Positions 37,230 to 46,260 are shown, counted from the stretch's first letter. The stretch is DNA of 64,000 bases from Longilinea arvoryzae (GCF_001050235.1 NZ_DF967972.1:742171-806170), one strand, 5' to 3'. Notes: generated by a model not told the origin, from the letters alone. Numbers and translations: made by a program.

Positions 37230-40148
37230 CTAGAATGGGCGCTGGAAAGCGTCCACCAGGCGGTCCACCGGCAGATCCAGCAGCGTTCGACCGGCGCGGC
37301 GGGCCGTCAGGCGCGGCGCGGTTGTGACGGCGCCCAGGCGGCGGCAGGGCAGGCCCTGCAGCGCGGCTTCGAAGGCAGCGGCGTGCTGCGCGGGCACTTC
37401 GGCCAGCAGGCAGCCGCTGGTTTCGCCAAACAGGGCGCGCAGCGGTTCGTCCTCCTCCAACGCCAGGTCCAATCCCAGCCGCCCGCCGATGCACATTTCA
37501 GCGGCGGCCACGCCCAGCCCCCCTTCGCTCAGGTCGTGGCAGGCGGCCACCCACCCGGCGCGCATGGCAGCGTGCAGGGCGCGGTAGACCGCGCGCGTCT
37601 GCGGATGCAGCGCGGGCACGCCCTCGGCGGGCGGCTGCTCGCCGGACGGGCAGATCAGCGCGTAATGGCTGCCGCCGAAGGTCGGGGCGAATGCGCCCAC
37701 CAAATACAGGTGGTTGCCGGCGGATTTCAGGTCCATGCTGACGGCGGCGTCCGCGTCTTCCACCAGGCCCAGCCCGGAGACGAGCAGGGTGGGCGGGATG
37801 GCGTGGCGTTGGCCGTCTGAACCCAGGTATTCATTGTTGAAAGAATCCTTGCCGGAGATGAAGGGCGCGCCGTAATAAACGGCCCCGTCGTAGCAGCCCT
37901 GCGCGGCTTCCACCAGCTCGCCCAGAGTCTCGGGGCGCAGCGGATCGCCCCAGCAGAAGTTATCCAGCAGGGCCATCTGGTCCGGGTCGGCGCCGGCGGC
38001 CACGGCGTTGCGCATGGCCTCATCGATGGCGTTCACCGCCATCTGGCGCGCGTCCAGCTTGCCGTATTCCGGATTCATGCCGGCCGAAAGCGCCAGCGCC
38101 TGCGGCCCGGCCGATGTCGGCGGGCGCAGCACCACGGCATCCGCCGGGGCATCGGCGGCCAGCCCGGCCAGCGGCTTGATGTAGGAGCCCCCCTGAATTT
38201 CGTGGTCGTAGAGGCGGATGATGCGTTCCTTGGAAGCGATGTTGGGGTGCGAAAGCAGCGCCAGCAGGCGGGCGGCGTAATCCGTTTCGCGCTGCGGCAG
38301 GGCGGCGGTTTGCCCGGCCGGGCAACGCGGCGGCAGCACGCGCGCGCTCAGGTTGCGCTGCGGCAGGCCTTCGTGCAGAAAGTCGTTGCTCAGGTCGAGC
38401 ACCGTCTTTGGGCCGTACTTCACGACGATGCGCCCGCTGGCCTGGAATTCGCCGATGTCGACCAATCGAACCGCGTAGCGGTCGCACAGGGTTTGCAGCG
38501 CGGGCACGCATGCCGGCGGAACGGCCAGCACCATGCGTTCCTGGGCTTCGGAGAGCCAGATTTCCCACGGCGCCAGGCCGGGGTATTTGAGCGGCACCTG
38601 GTCGAGCTGCACCTGGCCGCCCCGGGTGGAGGTCATCTCGCCCACGGCGGAGGAGAGCCCGCCCGCGCCGCAGTCGGTGATGGCGGTATACAGGCGTTGG
38701 TCGCGCGCCAGTAGCACCACGTCGATCAGGCCCTTTTCCACCACCGGCGCGCCGATCTGCACGGATGCGCCGGAGACCTCGCCGGTCTGGGCGTCCATGG
38801 TCATCGAGGAGAAGGTCGCGCCGCGCAGGCCGTCGCGCCCGGTGCGTCCGCCCAGCACGATGATGCGGTCGCCGGGCTGCGGGTCGCTGGGATGGGCGTC
38901 CTTGGGGGCGATGCCCAGGCAGCCGCAGAAGACCAGCGGGTTGGCGGTGTAACCGGGGTCGAACCACACTCCGCCCGAAACGGTCGGCAGGCCGATCTTA
39001 TTGCCGTAATCCTGCACGCCGGCCACCACGCCCGAGAGGATGCGGCGCGGGTGCAGCACGCCTTCCGGCAGGTCTGAAAAGGGCGTGTCCTGCGGGCCGA
39101 AGCACAGCACGTCCGTGGCGGCCACGGGTTTGGCCGAAACGCCCAGCACATCCCGGATCACGCCGCCGACGCCGGTGTTGGCGCCGCCGAACGGTTCGAT
39201 GGCTGAGGGGTGGTTGTGGGTTTCCACTTTGAAGGAGACCGCGTTGACGCCGTCGTATTCGACCAGCCCCGCGTTATCAACGAAGGCCGAAAGTACCCAG
39301 GGCGCGTTTACCTTTTCAGTGGCGGCGCGGATGGTGGCCTTGAACAGGTTGGGGATGATCTCCGGTTCAGCCTGGCCGGGGCGTTCGACGCTGACGCGCG
39401 CCTTGAAGGTCTTGTGCACGCAGTGTTCGCTCCAGGTTTGCGCGATCATCTCGAGTTCGACGTCGGTCAGGTCGCGGCCTTCTGCCCGGTAATACTCCTG
39501 AATGGCGCGCATTTCGTTCAGGTCGAGCGCGGCGCGGCGTTCCTGCGAGAGCGCCAGCAGCCCGGCGTCGTCCAGGGTGCGGATGGGCAGAATTTCGACC
39601 GCGTCGCTGGCCCGGGCGCGCACGGGGAAGGACGGCTCGATCTCACCCAGCGTGTAGCGCTGGATGACCGGGTTGGAGAGCAGGCGCGCCGCCAGCAGGT
39701 GGCAGTCGGCCTCGCTCAATCCGGTGCCGTAGACCTCGAAGCGCAGGCCGGTGCTGGCCGCTTCCACCCCCGGGATGCCCAGCAGGTGTGCGGCGCGCAC
39801 GATCTGCTCGGCCACCGGGTCGGTGACGCCGGGACGCAATGCCACTTCGATGACGTACATCTGCTTCGAAAGACAAGCCGCCGCTGACAGATTCGCAGCG
39901 GCGGTTTGATGTTGCATTACGTTGTGGGTGATTGGGTCGTGAAGCAGCCGGTCGACCAGGACCTGCACCTCCGTTGACGACAACCTTCCCTGTATGAAGT
40001 AGAGATCGGCGCAATGAATGCGTTCCACGGCGGTCAGGCCGAGGGCGTGGGCGTCATGCAGAAAACCGGAAGAACGGGGATCTTCCGGCGCTCGCGGTGC
40101 GACCACAAAACGGCGAACTTCCGATAAAGGCTCGTTACTCGATGGCAT
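37230..40148 (-). CDS. purSL: FGAM synthase PurSL: PurL with two N-terminal PurS-like repeats
   Basis: A 972-residue synthetase subunit for FGAR to FGAM (step 4). The N-terminus carries two PurS-like segments: about 11-75 ('VRRFVVAPRAPEDPRSSGFL', 'LGLTAVERIHCADLYFI') and about 97-168 ('MYVIEVALRPGVTDPVAEQI', 'LLGIPGVEAASTGLRFEVYG'). The PurL part starts near 205 with 'LTDVELEMIAQTWSEHCVHKTF' (Ser-Glu-His-Cys near 240). It continues with 'NAVSFKVETHNHPSAIEPFGGANTGVGG' split across 300-330 and 'GKDSFNNEY'. Small PurS normally is a separate 80-residue protein, so fusion removes the need for it. I start at ATG 40148, behind AGAGGA; it is the first gene of the purine operon. Confidence 0.95.
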   Translation of the reverse strand: MPSSNEPLSEVRRFVVAPRAPEDPRSSGFLHDAHALGLTAVERIHCADLYFIQGRLSSTEVQVLVDRLLHDPITHNVMQHQTAAANLSAAACLSKQMYVIEVALRPGVTDPVAEQIVRAAHLLGIPGVEAASTGLRFEVYGTGLSEADCHLLAARLLSNPVIQRYTLGEIEPSFPVRARASDAVEILPIRTLDDAGLLALSQERRAALDLNEMRAIQEYYRAEGRDLTDVELEMIAQTWSEHCVHKTFKARVSVERPGQAEPEIIPNLFKATIRAATEKVNAPWVLSAFVDNAGLVEYDGVNAVSFKVETHNHPSAIEPFGGANTGVGGVIRDVLGVSAKPVAATDVLCFGPQDTPFSDLPEGVLHPRRILSGVVAGVQDYGNKIGLPTVSGGVWFDPGYTANPLVFCGCLGIAPKDAHPSDPQPGDRIIVLGGRTGRDGLRGATFSSMTMDAQTGEVSGASVQIGAPVVEKGLIDVVLLARDQRLYTAITDCGAGGLSSAVGEMTSTRGGQVQLDQVPLKYPGLAPWEIWLSEAQERMVLAVPPACVPALQTLCDRYAVRLVDIGEFQASGRIVVKYGPKTVLDLSNDFLHEGLPQRNLSARVLPPRCPAGQTAALPQRETDYAARLLALLSHPNIASKERIIRLYDHEIQGGSYIKPLAGLAADAPADAVVLRPPTSAGPQALALSAGMNPEYGKLDARQMAVNAIDEAMRNAVAAGADPDQMALLDNFCWGDPLRPETLGELVEAAQGCYDGAVYYGAPFISGKDSFNNEYLGSDGQRHAIPPTLLVSGLGLVEDADAAVSMDLKSAGNHLYLVGAFAPTFGGSHYALICPSGEQPPAEGVPALHPQTRAVYRALHAAMRAGWVAACHDLSEGGLGVAAAEMCIGGRLGLDLALEEDEPLRALFGETSGCLLAEVPAQHAAAFEAALQGLPCRRLGAVTTAPRLTARRAGRTLLDLPVDRLVDAFQRPF

Positions 40149-40180
40149 GGCCAGTCCTCTAGACAATTTGAACAAGGCGG

Positions 40181-40209
40181 ATTATACCTGCCCGCCCAAT
40201 TAGGGTCAA
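40181..40209 (-). promoter_or_regulatory. Purine operon promoter
   Basis: On the minus strand TTGACC (40209-40204), a 17-base spacer, TATAAT (40186-40181). The transcript would begin about 25 bases before the purSL start, leaving no room for a purine riboswitch. No PUR-box pair is evident, so regulation, if any, is at the promoter. Confidence 0.85.
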
Positions 40210-40246
40210 TGCTTAAAAGCGTACAGATAAATATCAGGATTCTCGG

Positions 40247-40620
40247 GTCACAAGTGATATTGTAGGGCGTGCACCTGCCCCCATTCGGGGGTGGGCACGC
40301 GACTTCTGCTGTAATTTGACATGGATCACAAGTGATATCGTAGGGCGTGCACCTGCCCCCATTCAGGGGTGGGCACGCGTCTTCGGCCGGTATTTAGCCT
40401 GGGTCACAAGCGAAATCGTACGGCGTGCCTAGGCACGCGTCTTTGGCCGTTATTCGATCCCGGCTGAAAACGTGGGCTCTACAAAAAAATTACGTGGGGC
40501 GTGCACGCGTTTTCGGCTGTTATTTGACCTGGGTCACAAGTGATATTGTAGGGCGTGCCTAGGCACGCGTCTTCGGCCGTTATTTGATCCAGGCCACAAA
40601 CGTGGGCTCAAGCCCACCCT
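40247..40620. repeat. REP array upstream-left of RAYT-2
   Basis: Four units starting near 40247, 40325, 40403 and 40533, each opening GTCACAAGTGATATYGTAGGG. Each contains a CGTGC...GCACG foldback (GCGTGCCTAGGCACGC in the short form, with an extra CCCCCATTC(G/A)GGGG stem in the first two) and ends CTTCGGCCGTTATTTGA. GTGGGCTCAAGCCCAC hairpins occur between units. This accounts for all of 40210-40633. Confidence 0.88.
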
Positions 40621-40633
40621 GCCCATGATTGTC

Positions 40634-41194
40634 CTACTCCACGTCTCCTGCCATTTCAATACCATAAACGGACTCCGGACGTGAATGTCCCCAATTTGCT
40701 GAATACTGCCCTTTTTCATAATACCTGTGGAATGTCGACCATGGCCATTTTTCCAATTCGCTCACATAACCATGGTGAATTGGATTGTAATGAATGTAAT
40801 CAAAATGTCGTTCCAAATCCTCTTCATCGCGGATGAGGTGTTCCCAAAACCGGCGCTGCCAAATGGCAACCTCCCGATGAGCCATCCGCGAAGCGTTTCT
40901 TTCGCTTTCCATTCCACCGGATTGCAGGTAATTTCGGGAAAATATTCCTTTGATGGATGCCCAGCGAATTGAAAAATTCGAATCGTTCTCCGGTAACTGC
41001 CAAAGGCAATGAAGATGATCCGGGAGCAGACAAATGGCCAGACTTTCAAATGGATGTCTACTTTGCGTATCTTGATACGCCTGATGCAATACCTTTCTGG
41101 CCAATTCGTCGACAAGAAACTTGCGACGTTCAAAGGTCACCACGGTAAAGAAATAGATACATCCAGGGACGTATAACCGACGATAGAATGGCAT
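40634..41194 (-). CDS. REP-associated tyrosine transposase (RAYT-2)
   Basis: A 186-residue IS200-like Y1 transposase, a different RAYT subgroup from the one at 20 kb. It opens 'YRRLYVPGCIYFFTVVTFERR', has the HUH motif in 'LAICLLPDHLHCLWQLPEND' (His-Leu-His near 60) and a Tyr in 'FSRNYLQSGG'. The C-terminal 'FWEHLIRDEEDLERHFDYIHYNPIHHGYV' is the typical closing helix. It is embedded in its own REP family (40247-40620 and 41255-41375), as expected for a domesticated RAYT. A TATACT box lies only 6 bases before the ATG with no Shine-Dalgarno, suggesting a leaderless mRNA. Confidence 0.92.
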   Translation of the reverse strand: MPFYRRLYVPGCIYFFTVVTFERRKFLVDELARKVLHQAYQDTQSRHPFESLAICLLPDHLHCLWQLPENDSNFSIRWASIKGIFSRNYLQSGGMESERNASRMAHREVAIWQRRFWEHLIRDEEDLERHFDYIHYNPIHHGYVSELEKWPWSTFHRYYEKGQYSANWGHSRPESVYGIEMAGDVE

Positions 41195-41254
41195 GACAAT
41201 AGTATAGATGGGAATTTGTCGCCAGGTGAATGCCCAAGAGCTGTGATTTGATCT

Positions 41255-41375
41255 GGGTCATAAACTTGGGCTCACCCTCTTCGAGGGCATAGCTCACCCC
41301 ACGATAAATATCCGTAGGGCGTGCCTGGGCACGCGTCTTCGGCCGTTATTTGATCCAGGCCACAAACTTGGGCTC
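41255..41375. repeat. REP units right of RAYT-2
   Basis: A GTAGGGCGTGCCTGGGCACGCGTCTTCGGCCG-type unit at about 41310-41350, flanked by ATTTGATCYRGGYCAYAAACTTGGGCTC words on both sides. It is the same family as 40247-40620. The remaining bases up to 41518 are AT-rich and hold no gene I can see. Confidence 0.85.
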
Positions 41376-41518
41376 TACCTTACTTAAAAAAGTACCCTGC
41401 CGTCATAGCTGGAAGAAGTGTAAAGTCTAACTTGCCAATAATTACAGATTTATCTCGATAGCTTTATGAAATTGATAATTTAATATAAATCATTTGTCAT
41501 GAAAAAAATCCAAGGTGT

Positions 41519-42289
41519 TCATATTTTGTGAGAAGAATTAACACCAAACGTGTTTTCTATCACCCTTGGCAAAAATGTGTAGACCGATTGCCCTAAAATT
41601 CGCTCAAAATCGCGCTGCAATTGCAGGAAAGCCCGCCATTTATCCAGGGTGTATTCGTTGAAACCGTGGCGTAGGGCCACGTCGACCAGACGCTTTTCGA
41701 TTAGGCAAAGGCCGTCTGGAAGGGCCAGCGCGTCGCAGAGCTGGATCAGGCGGTCGTAATCCTTATAGTCGACCCGTTCGAGGTAGGTCTGCACGAAGCG
41801 AAACTCCTCTGGGGGGATATCCCACTGCCCGGCGGCGGCGTGAATATTGCGGATCGGATGGGAATGGGTCAGGCAGATCTGCGCAGCCTGACCGTACCCC
41901 AGCCCGCTCAGGTAGCGGTAACCGTCCAGCGCGTGGCGCATGTCGGAGGGGCCTTCGCGGCGGCCGATATCATGGAGCAGTCCCAGTGAAAAAGCTGTAT
42001 CGGGGTCCAAACCGGGCAGGTGCGCCGCCAACCGTATGGCGGCCTCGGCAACCCAGCGTGAATGTCCCACCCAGGGTCCGGGGTTGAGCGATTCACCTTC
42101 GGCCAGCAGCGCTTCAGCCTGCGCGCGGCCCGGAACGCCGGTCGAGTGCGCGGCAGCGTTGACGGATTCCTGGTGGGCCGTCCAGCAGGCGTGACACAGG
42201 TGCAGCGTGCCCAGGTGTGGATCCTCAACCAGATAGGCAGCGGTGTATCTTTGGCAGATCGAGCAGCGGCGCAAGGTTTTTCCAATCAT
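41519..42289 (-). CDS. HD-domain phosphohydrolase-like protein with N-terminal zinc-finger-like Cys pairs
   Basis: A ~256-residue protein. Residues 1-40 hold two CxxC pairs ('CSICQ' and 'CHACW') likely to bind zinc. An HD domain follows: 'HSRWVAEAAIRLAAHL' gives the first His, 'SLGLLHDIGRREG' the HD motif near residue 107, and 'HSHPIR' and 'QLCDALALPDG' the later metal ligands. HD proteins hydrolyse phosphomonoesters or nucleotides; the substrate is unknown. I start at ATG 42289, directly before the Cys motif; ATG 42313 is in frame and overlaps a TAGAAT that could be a -10 box. Confidence 0.8.
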   Translation of the reverse strand: MIGKTLRRCSICQRYTAAYLVEDPHLGTLHLCHACWTAHQESVNAAAHSTGVPGRAQAEALLAEGESLNPGPWVGHSRWVAEAAIRLAAHLPGLDPDTAFSLGLLHDIGRREGPSDMRHALDGYRYLSGLGYGQAAQICLTHSHPIRNIHAAAGQWDIPPEEFRFVQTYLERVDYKDYDRLIQLCDALALPDGLCLIEKRLVDVALRHGFNEYTLDKWRAFLQLQRDFERILGQSVYTFLPRVIENTFGVNSSHKI

Positions 42290-42473
42290 GACGGCTTCTT
42301 TCCATTCTAGCATAGCCTGCTCTCCGGTACCCGGGCTTAAGAATTCCGCAAGTTTCTTTAAGATACGGCCAATATGAGAGATCTTCTCATCTTGATTTGG
42401 TAGAATGAAGAAGCTGTTCGAGATTCGATATATTCAACCGTAATTTTTTTTCAAACCAGAAAGCAGACAATTA

Positions 42474-43334
42474 ATGAAAGTCGTAACCGATGCTGCTGCC
42501 AACCTGACCCGCCAGCGGGCCACCGAGCTGGATGTTGCCGTCGTTCCGTTTCAGGTCACCTTTCGTGGGGAGACCTACAAAGATGGTGTCGATATTCTCC
42601 CCGAAGATCTGTACCGTATGTACATGGAATACCCCGAGGATTTTTGTGAAACTTCGCAACCCTCGGTCGGCGATTTCGTCGAGGTGTACAAAGAGAACGC
42701 CAATGAGGAAATTCTCTCCATTCATCTCTCCTCCGGGTTGAGCGGCGCATATTCCTCGGCCGAGCACGCCGCCAGAATCCTGGAGCGCGAGAACGTGACC
42801 GTGATCGACTCGCGCACGGTGGGACCGGCCTTGGGCTGGATGGTGGAAACGGCCGCCCGCGGCGTGAAGTTGGGCTGGCCGAAAGACCGCATTCTGGAGG
42901 CCATCCGGCTGGTGGGTGAGAATACCCTCACCATGGTGGCGTTCAGCGATATGAAATACCTGCGACACTCCGGGCGGGTCAGCCACATCAAGTCCATCAT
43001 CGCCTCAGTCCTGCACATCAAGCCCATCATCGGGATGAATGCGGTGGACGGTCGGTACAGCAACCTGGGACAGGAAATGACGCTCAGCCGCGCGGCGCAT
43101 AAAATGGTCACGCTGGTGCAGGAGCGCTTCGGCGAGCAGAAACTGCGTCTGCAGTTGATGCACGGCAGCAATTTGCCCGGCGTGGCGATTCTACGGGAAG
43201 CCATGCGGGATGCTTTGAGCGTTGTGGAAGAGCAGTTGACGACCGTGACCCTGGTATTGGGGGCGCACGCCGGGCCGACCGTCTTTGGACTGGCCGCCGC
43301 GCCGCAGTCCGTGTTCGATCAGTTATTCAAGTAA
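42474..43334 (+). CDS. DegV family fatty-acid-binding protein
   Basis: A 286-residue DegV/FakB protein. 'MKVVTDAAANLTRQRATELDVAVVPFQVTF' is the classic start, with the T-D-x-x-x-N/D motif. 'DFCETSQPSVGDFVEVYKE' and 'ILSIHLSSGLSGAYSSAEHAA' near 75-98 are the lipid-head-group-binding loops. 'IDSRTVGPALGWMVETAARG' and 'MKYLRHSGRVSHIKSIIASVLHIKPII' near 160-186 complete the family pattern. FakB presents a fatty acid to FakA kinase for phosphorylation; no fakA is in the window. It appears monocistronic. Confidence 0.93.
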   Translation: MKVVTDAAANLTRQRATELDVAVVPFQVTFRGETYKDGVDILPEDLYRMYMEYPEDFCETSQPSVGDFVEVYKENANEEILSIHLSSGLSGAYSSAEHAARILERENVTVIDSRTVGPALGWMVETAARGVKLGWPKDRILEAIRLVGENTLTMVAFSDMKYLRHSGRVSHIKSIIASVLHIKPIIGMNAVDGRYSNLGQEMTLSRAAHKMVTLVQERFGEQKLRLQLMHGSNLPGVAILREAMRDALSVVEEQLTTVTLVLGAHAGPTVFGLAAAPQSVFDQLFK

Positions 43335-43458
43335 GCTGCTATACGATTTTCATACGACTTCTGAACCAGATCTAAGCATTTCTTCCTTATCCTGAACTTA
43401 TCCAAACGTTCAGGACCTGGCCGGTTTCGGCCTGGTCCGCAGGAAAGGGAAGAATAGT

Positions 43459-44118
43459 ATGAAAAAGAACCTCATCGGGGCGATTATTATTTTGGGGGCC
43501 TTGATCCTGTCGGCGTGCAGCGGCGCGGCCGTCCGCGCGACCGCCACCGCCGGAGCGACCAGTTCCACCCTCAGCACGGGCTATTCGAATGCCATCTCCA
43601 CCGCTCAGCAACTGGCGCTGGGCACGCTGAAGCTGGAGGAAAGCGCCACACCCATCGATACGCAAACGGCCAGCGCGCTGCTGCCGCTTTGGAAGGCGGT
43701 GCGCAGCCTGAGCACGGATGATTCGGCCTCGCAGTTGGAAATTCAAGCGGTATACCAGCAAATCGAAGAGACGTTGCCGGCCGACCAAATCACGGCCATC
43801 GCTGCCATGCAGTTGACGGGCGCCGACCTGTCGCAGGAAATCGCCTCGCTTGCACCTGCCGCTAATTCGGAAAAAACCACCGCCAGCGCTTCGAGCGCGT
43901 CGAATTCGAACGCTGCCGGGGCTCCAACCGGCGGCCAGACTCCGCCGCAGGACATGAACGCGGGGTTGACCGGAACGGGCGGCGGGGGGCAGGGCGTTGG
44001 GCTGACGACTTCGTCGACGACCACCCAAACCGTCAAAGTAGCCGGTACGACCCAAACCAGTCCGGTTTCCACCGTGCTGGTCGATGCCGTCATTGCGCTG
44101 CTGGAGGGCAAGGAGTAA
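43459..44118 (+). CDS. Lipoprotein of the LPLWKA family (paralogue 2)
   Basis: A 219-residue lipoprotein with lipobox LSAC (Cys 19). Residues ~50-130 are clearly homologous to the lipoprotein at 10647-11366: 'LALGTLKLEESATPIDTQTA', 'ALLPLWKAVRSLSTDDSASQ', 'EIQAVYQQIEETLPADQITAI'. The tail is Ser/Thr/Gly/Ala-rich but lacks the PSGGG repeats. No transporter gene adjoins this copy. The start has a purine-rich GGAAAGGGA site upstream. The function is unknown; the pairing of the other copy with a MacAB-like exporter is the only hint. Confidence 0.85.
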   Translation: MKKNLIGAIIILGALILSACSGAAVRATATAGATSSTLSTGYSNAISTAQQLALGTLKLEESATPIDTQTASALLPLWKAVRSLSTDDSASQLEIQAVYQQIEETLPADQITAIAAMQLTGADLSQEIASLAPAANSEKTTASASSASNSNAAGAPTGGQTPPQDMNAGLTGTGGGGQGVGLTTSSTTTQTVKVAGTTQTSPVSTVLVDAVIALLEGKE

Positions 44119-44258
44119 TCGATCCTCGCCCGCTGTGGGGCCAATCTTCAGGGCGCTCTTTCGCAGGCCCTTTTCCCCTTTCGACCTATAATTAATCCAA
44201 TTCCCCGTTCTTTCAACCGCCCGATCCCGGGCGTTTATCTCTCCAAGGAGCAGCAATC

Positions 44259-44660
44259 ATGCCCGAAGTGTTTCGCTACCTCTCACCCGAATGGGCTCAG
44301 GAGGCGCACCGCCGCCTGCGCGAGCAGCTCACCCCCGAGCAAATGAAGCACGTCACCTCTTCGATGGTCACGCTTTACCACGACTGCCCGGACGGTAAGG
44401 ACCGTTCGCTGTATTACGGCATGGTCGACGGCGTCGTCGAGTCGCTGAAGATCCTGGTCGATGAAGTCCCGGAAGCCGAGTTCGTCATCAGCGGCGACTA
44501 CGAGACCTTCGCCCAAATCTCGCGCGCCGAGCTGGGTTCGCGGGCGGCCCTGATGTCCGGCAAGCTGAAGCTCAAAGGCAACATGGTCAAGGCGCTCAGC
44601 TTCTCTTCTGTGGTCGACCGGCTCAACAAAGTACTGTCGACCGTGCCGACCGAGTTTTGA
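44259..44660 (+). CDS. SCP2 sterol-binding-like domain protein
   Basis: A 133-residue protein of the SCP2 fold: beta/alpha elements 'DRSLYYGMVDGVVESLKILVDEVPEAEFVISGDYETF', then 'RAALMSGKLKLKGNMVKALSFSS' at about 95-118, the conserved G-K-L-K-L-x-G-N-M/P motif. SCP2 domains bind hydrophobic ligands. AAGGAG precedes the ATG. It ends 11 bases before the M24 peptidase, so the two are cotranscribed, possibly acting on one lipophilic or peptide substrate (inference). Confidence 0.85.
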   Translation: MPEVFRYLSPEWAQEAHRRLREQLTPEQMKHVTSSMVTLYHDCPDGKDRSLYYGMVDGVVESLKILVDEVPEAEFVISGDYETFAQISRAELGSRAALMSGKLKLKGNMVKALSFSSVVDRLNKVLSTVPTEF

Positions 44661-44671
44661 GGAGCGAAGCC

Positions 44672-45883
44672 ATGACCCAGACCGATCCGTATTTCATCGA
44701 TTTTCCGGCGCGCATCCGCGCCATTCAGGCCGAAATGGCCCGCGAGAACCTGGACGTATACCTGGGTTCACGCCTGCGCACCCTGTCCTGGACGCTGGAC
44801 GCCTTTTGCCCGTGGCGTTCGTACGTGGTCATCCCGGCCGAAGGGCTGCCGACCGCGTTCACCTTTGTCATCGACGCCGCGCGCGTGGCGGATGAATCCT
44901 GGCTTGACGCCGACCACGTGATGGGCTTCGCGCCCATGGGCGGGCAGGACCAAATTACCCAGATCTCGGATTTCATCAAAGACCGGCTCAAGGGAAAACA
45001 CGGGCGGGTGGGCATTGAGAGCGGCATGTCCAATTACCTGCCCGAGGGCAACCTGACGCACTTCGAATACGAGGTTTTTCAGGCCGCGCTGGACGGCTGC
45101 GAACTGGTCAACGCCTACGATATCATCGACCGGCTGTCGCTGATCAAGGATGAGGGCACCATCAACCGCTTTCGCGAAGCCTCGCGCATCGTCGACGTGG
45201 GCCACCTGGCGGTTTTCGAGGCCATTCAAAACGGCGGCTACAAGGGCATGACCGAGACCGAAATTGCCGGGCTGGCGGCCTACGCCATGCGCAAAGCCGG
45301 CAGCGAGTGGGAATGGTCGTACACCGGCGGCAACGAAATTGCTTCAGGCTACCGGACCGGGCTGGCCGGCGGGGCCTGCACGCCCGCCACGCGCCGCAAA
45401 CTCCAATCCGGCGAGCCGCTGATGGTGGATATCCACGCCATGTTCAGGCTGGGGCTGGGTGACCATTCGCACAATTACCTGCTGGCCTCGGCCACCACCC
45501 GCCAGCAGTGGCACGCCGATTGCTTCGTCAAGGTCGTCAGCCGTTGCCTGGAAACGTACAAGGCCGGCGTCTCGCCCAGCAGCCTGGCGGACGAGATGAT
45601 GGCGTTCTGCGAAGACCTGGGCTGCGCCGAATACATGGTGCCGGGCTTCGAGCACGGCATCGGCATGATGGGCGATGAATGGCGCATCGGGCGCAACGAC
45701 GGCCCCTTCCCGTTCTGGACCAATCCCGATCACGTCTACCAGCCGGGTGAGATGCTCATCTGCGCCATCCAGTACGCCTGCCCGGAGGAGAACATCGGCT
45801 TCCGTTATGAGAATCCGATCCTGATCCAGCCGGAGGGCTGCGAAGCCATGTCGCAGTTCCCGTTGCGGGTGGATGTGGTGTAA
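44672..45883 (+). CDS. M24 family metallopeptidase (Xaa-Pro peptidase-like)
   Basis: A 403-residue pita-bread-fold protein. A creatinase-type N-terminal domain (about 10-150) is followed by the M24 domain (about 160-395). Expected metal ligands: Asp in 'EPLMVDIHAMF' and Asp 11 residues later in 'LGDHSHNY', His in 'GFEHGIGMMGDEW', Glu in 'GEMLICAIQY' and Glu in 'FRYENPILI'. The normal 'HE' after HGIG reads 'GDEW', so substrate preference may differ from true prolidases. ATG 44672 follows GAGGAG; the frame's TTG at 44657 overlaps the SCP2 gene and is rejected. Confidence 0.9.
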   Translation: MTQTDPYFIDFPARIRAIQAEMARENLDVYLGSRLRTLSWTLDAFCPWRSYVVIPAEGLPTAFTFVIDAARVADESWLDADHVMGFAPMGGQDQITQISDFIKDRLKGKHGRVGIESGMSNYLPEGNLTHFEYEVFQAALDGCELVNAYDIIDRLSLIKDEGTINRFREASRIVDVGHLAVFEAIQNGGYKGMTETEIAGLAAYAMRKAGSEWEWSYTGGNEIASGYRTGLAGGACTPATRRKLQSGEPLMVDIHAMFRLGLGDHSHNYLLASATTRQQWHADCFVKVVSRCLETYKAGVSPSSLADEMMAFCEDLGCAEYMVPGFEHGIGMMGDEWRIGRNDGPFPFWTNPDHVYQPGEMLICAIQYACPEENIGFRYENPILIQPEGCEAMSQFPLRVDVV

Positions 45884-46260
45884 GAAAAGAAAACAGGGAT
45901 GAAGAGGATGAAGAGGATTTAAGAAAACCGCAGGAGACGTAGGTCGGATTGAGGGGGTGAGTGCGGAAACGGCCTGGATGCGCTTCTCACCACCCCGAAA
46001 TCCGCCGTCGAAACCCGACAGGATGGACAGATATTCGGGATAAACGGACCGATCCGCATGTTCACCTGGCGACGGTCTTTCCCTGAGCCATAGGCGCCTT
46101 CCATTTCGGAAGGCGCTTCTTATTTTTACGACATAAATGTTCAATCCATTGATAGATATTATCGGGAAATCGTAGGCTGGCAGTAGGATGAGCGTCAAGA
46201 AAAACCGGTTCGATTATGGTATCAAGGAATGACCCTATAAAAGAAAGGATCCATCCAAAA
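45884..46260. other. Intergenic stretch without a gene
   Basis: Purine-rich short tandem words (GATGAAGAGGATGAAGAGG) at 45898-45918 and a terminator hairpin at 46094-46116. I see no other coding or RNA feature. Confidence 0.6.
46094..46127 (+). terminator. Rho-independent terminator
   Basis: GCGCCTTCC pairs with GGAAGGCGC (46094-46102 with 46108-46116), followed by TTCTTATTTTTA. Probably ends the SCP2-M24 transcript. Confidence 0.8.

Noticed and set aside
40149..40240. Purine riboswitch or PurR box before the purine operon
   Set aside because: The leader is only about 25 bases and no paired PUR-box motif is visible.
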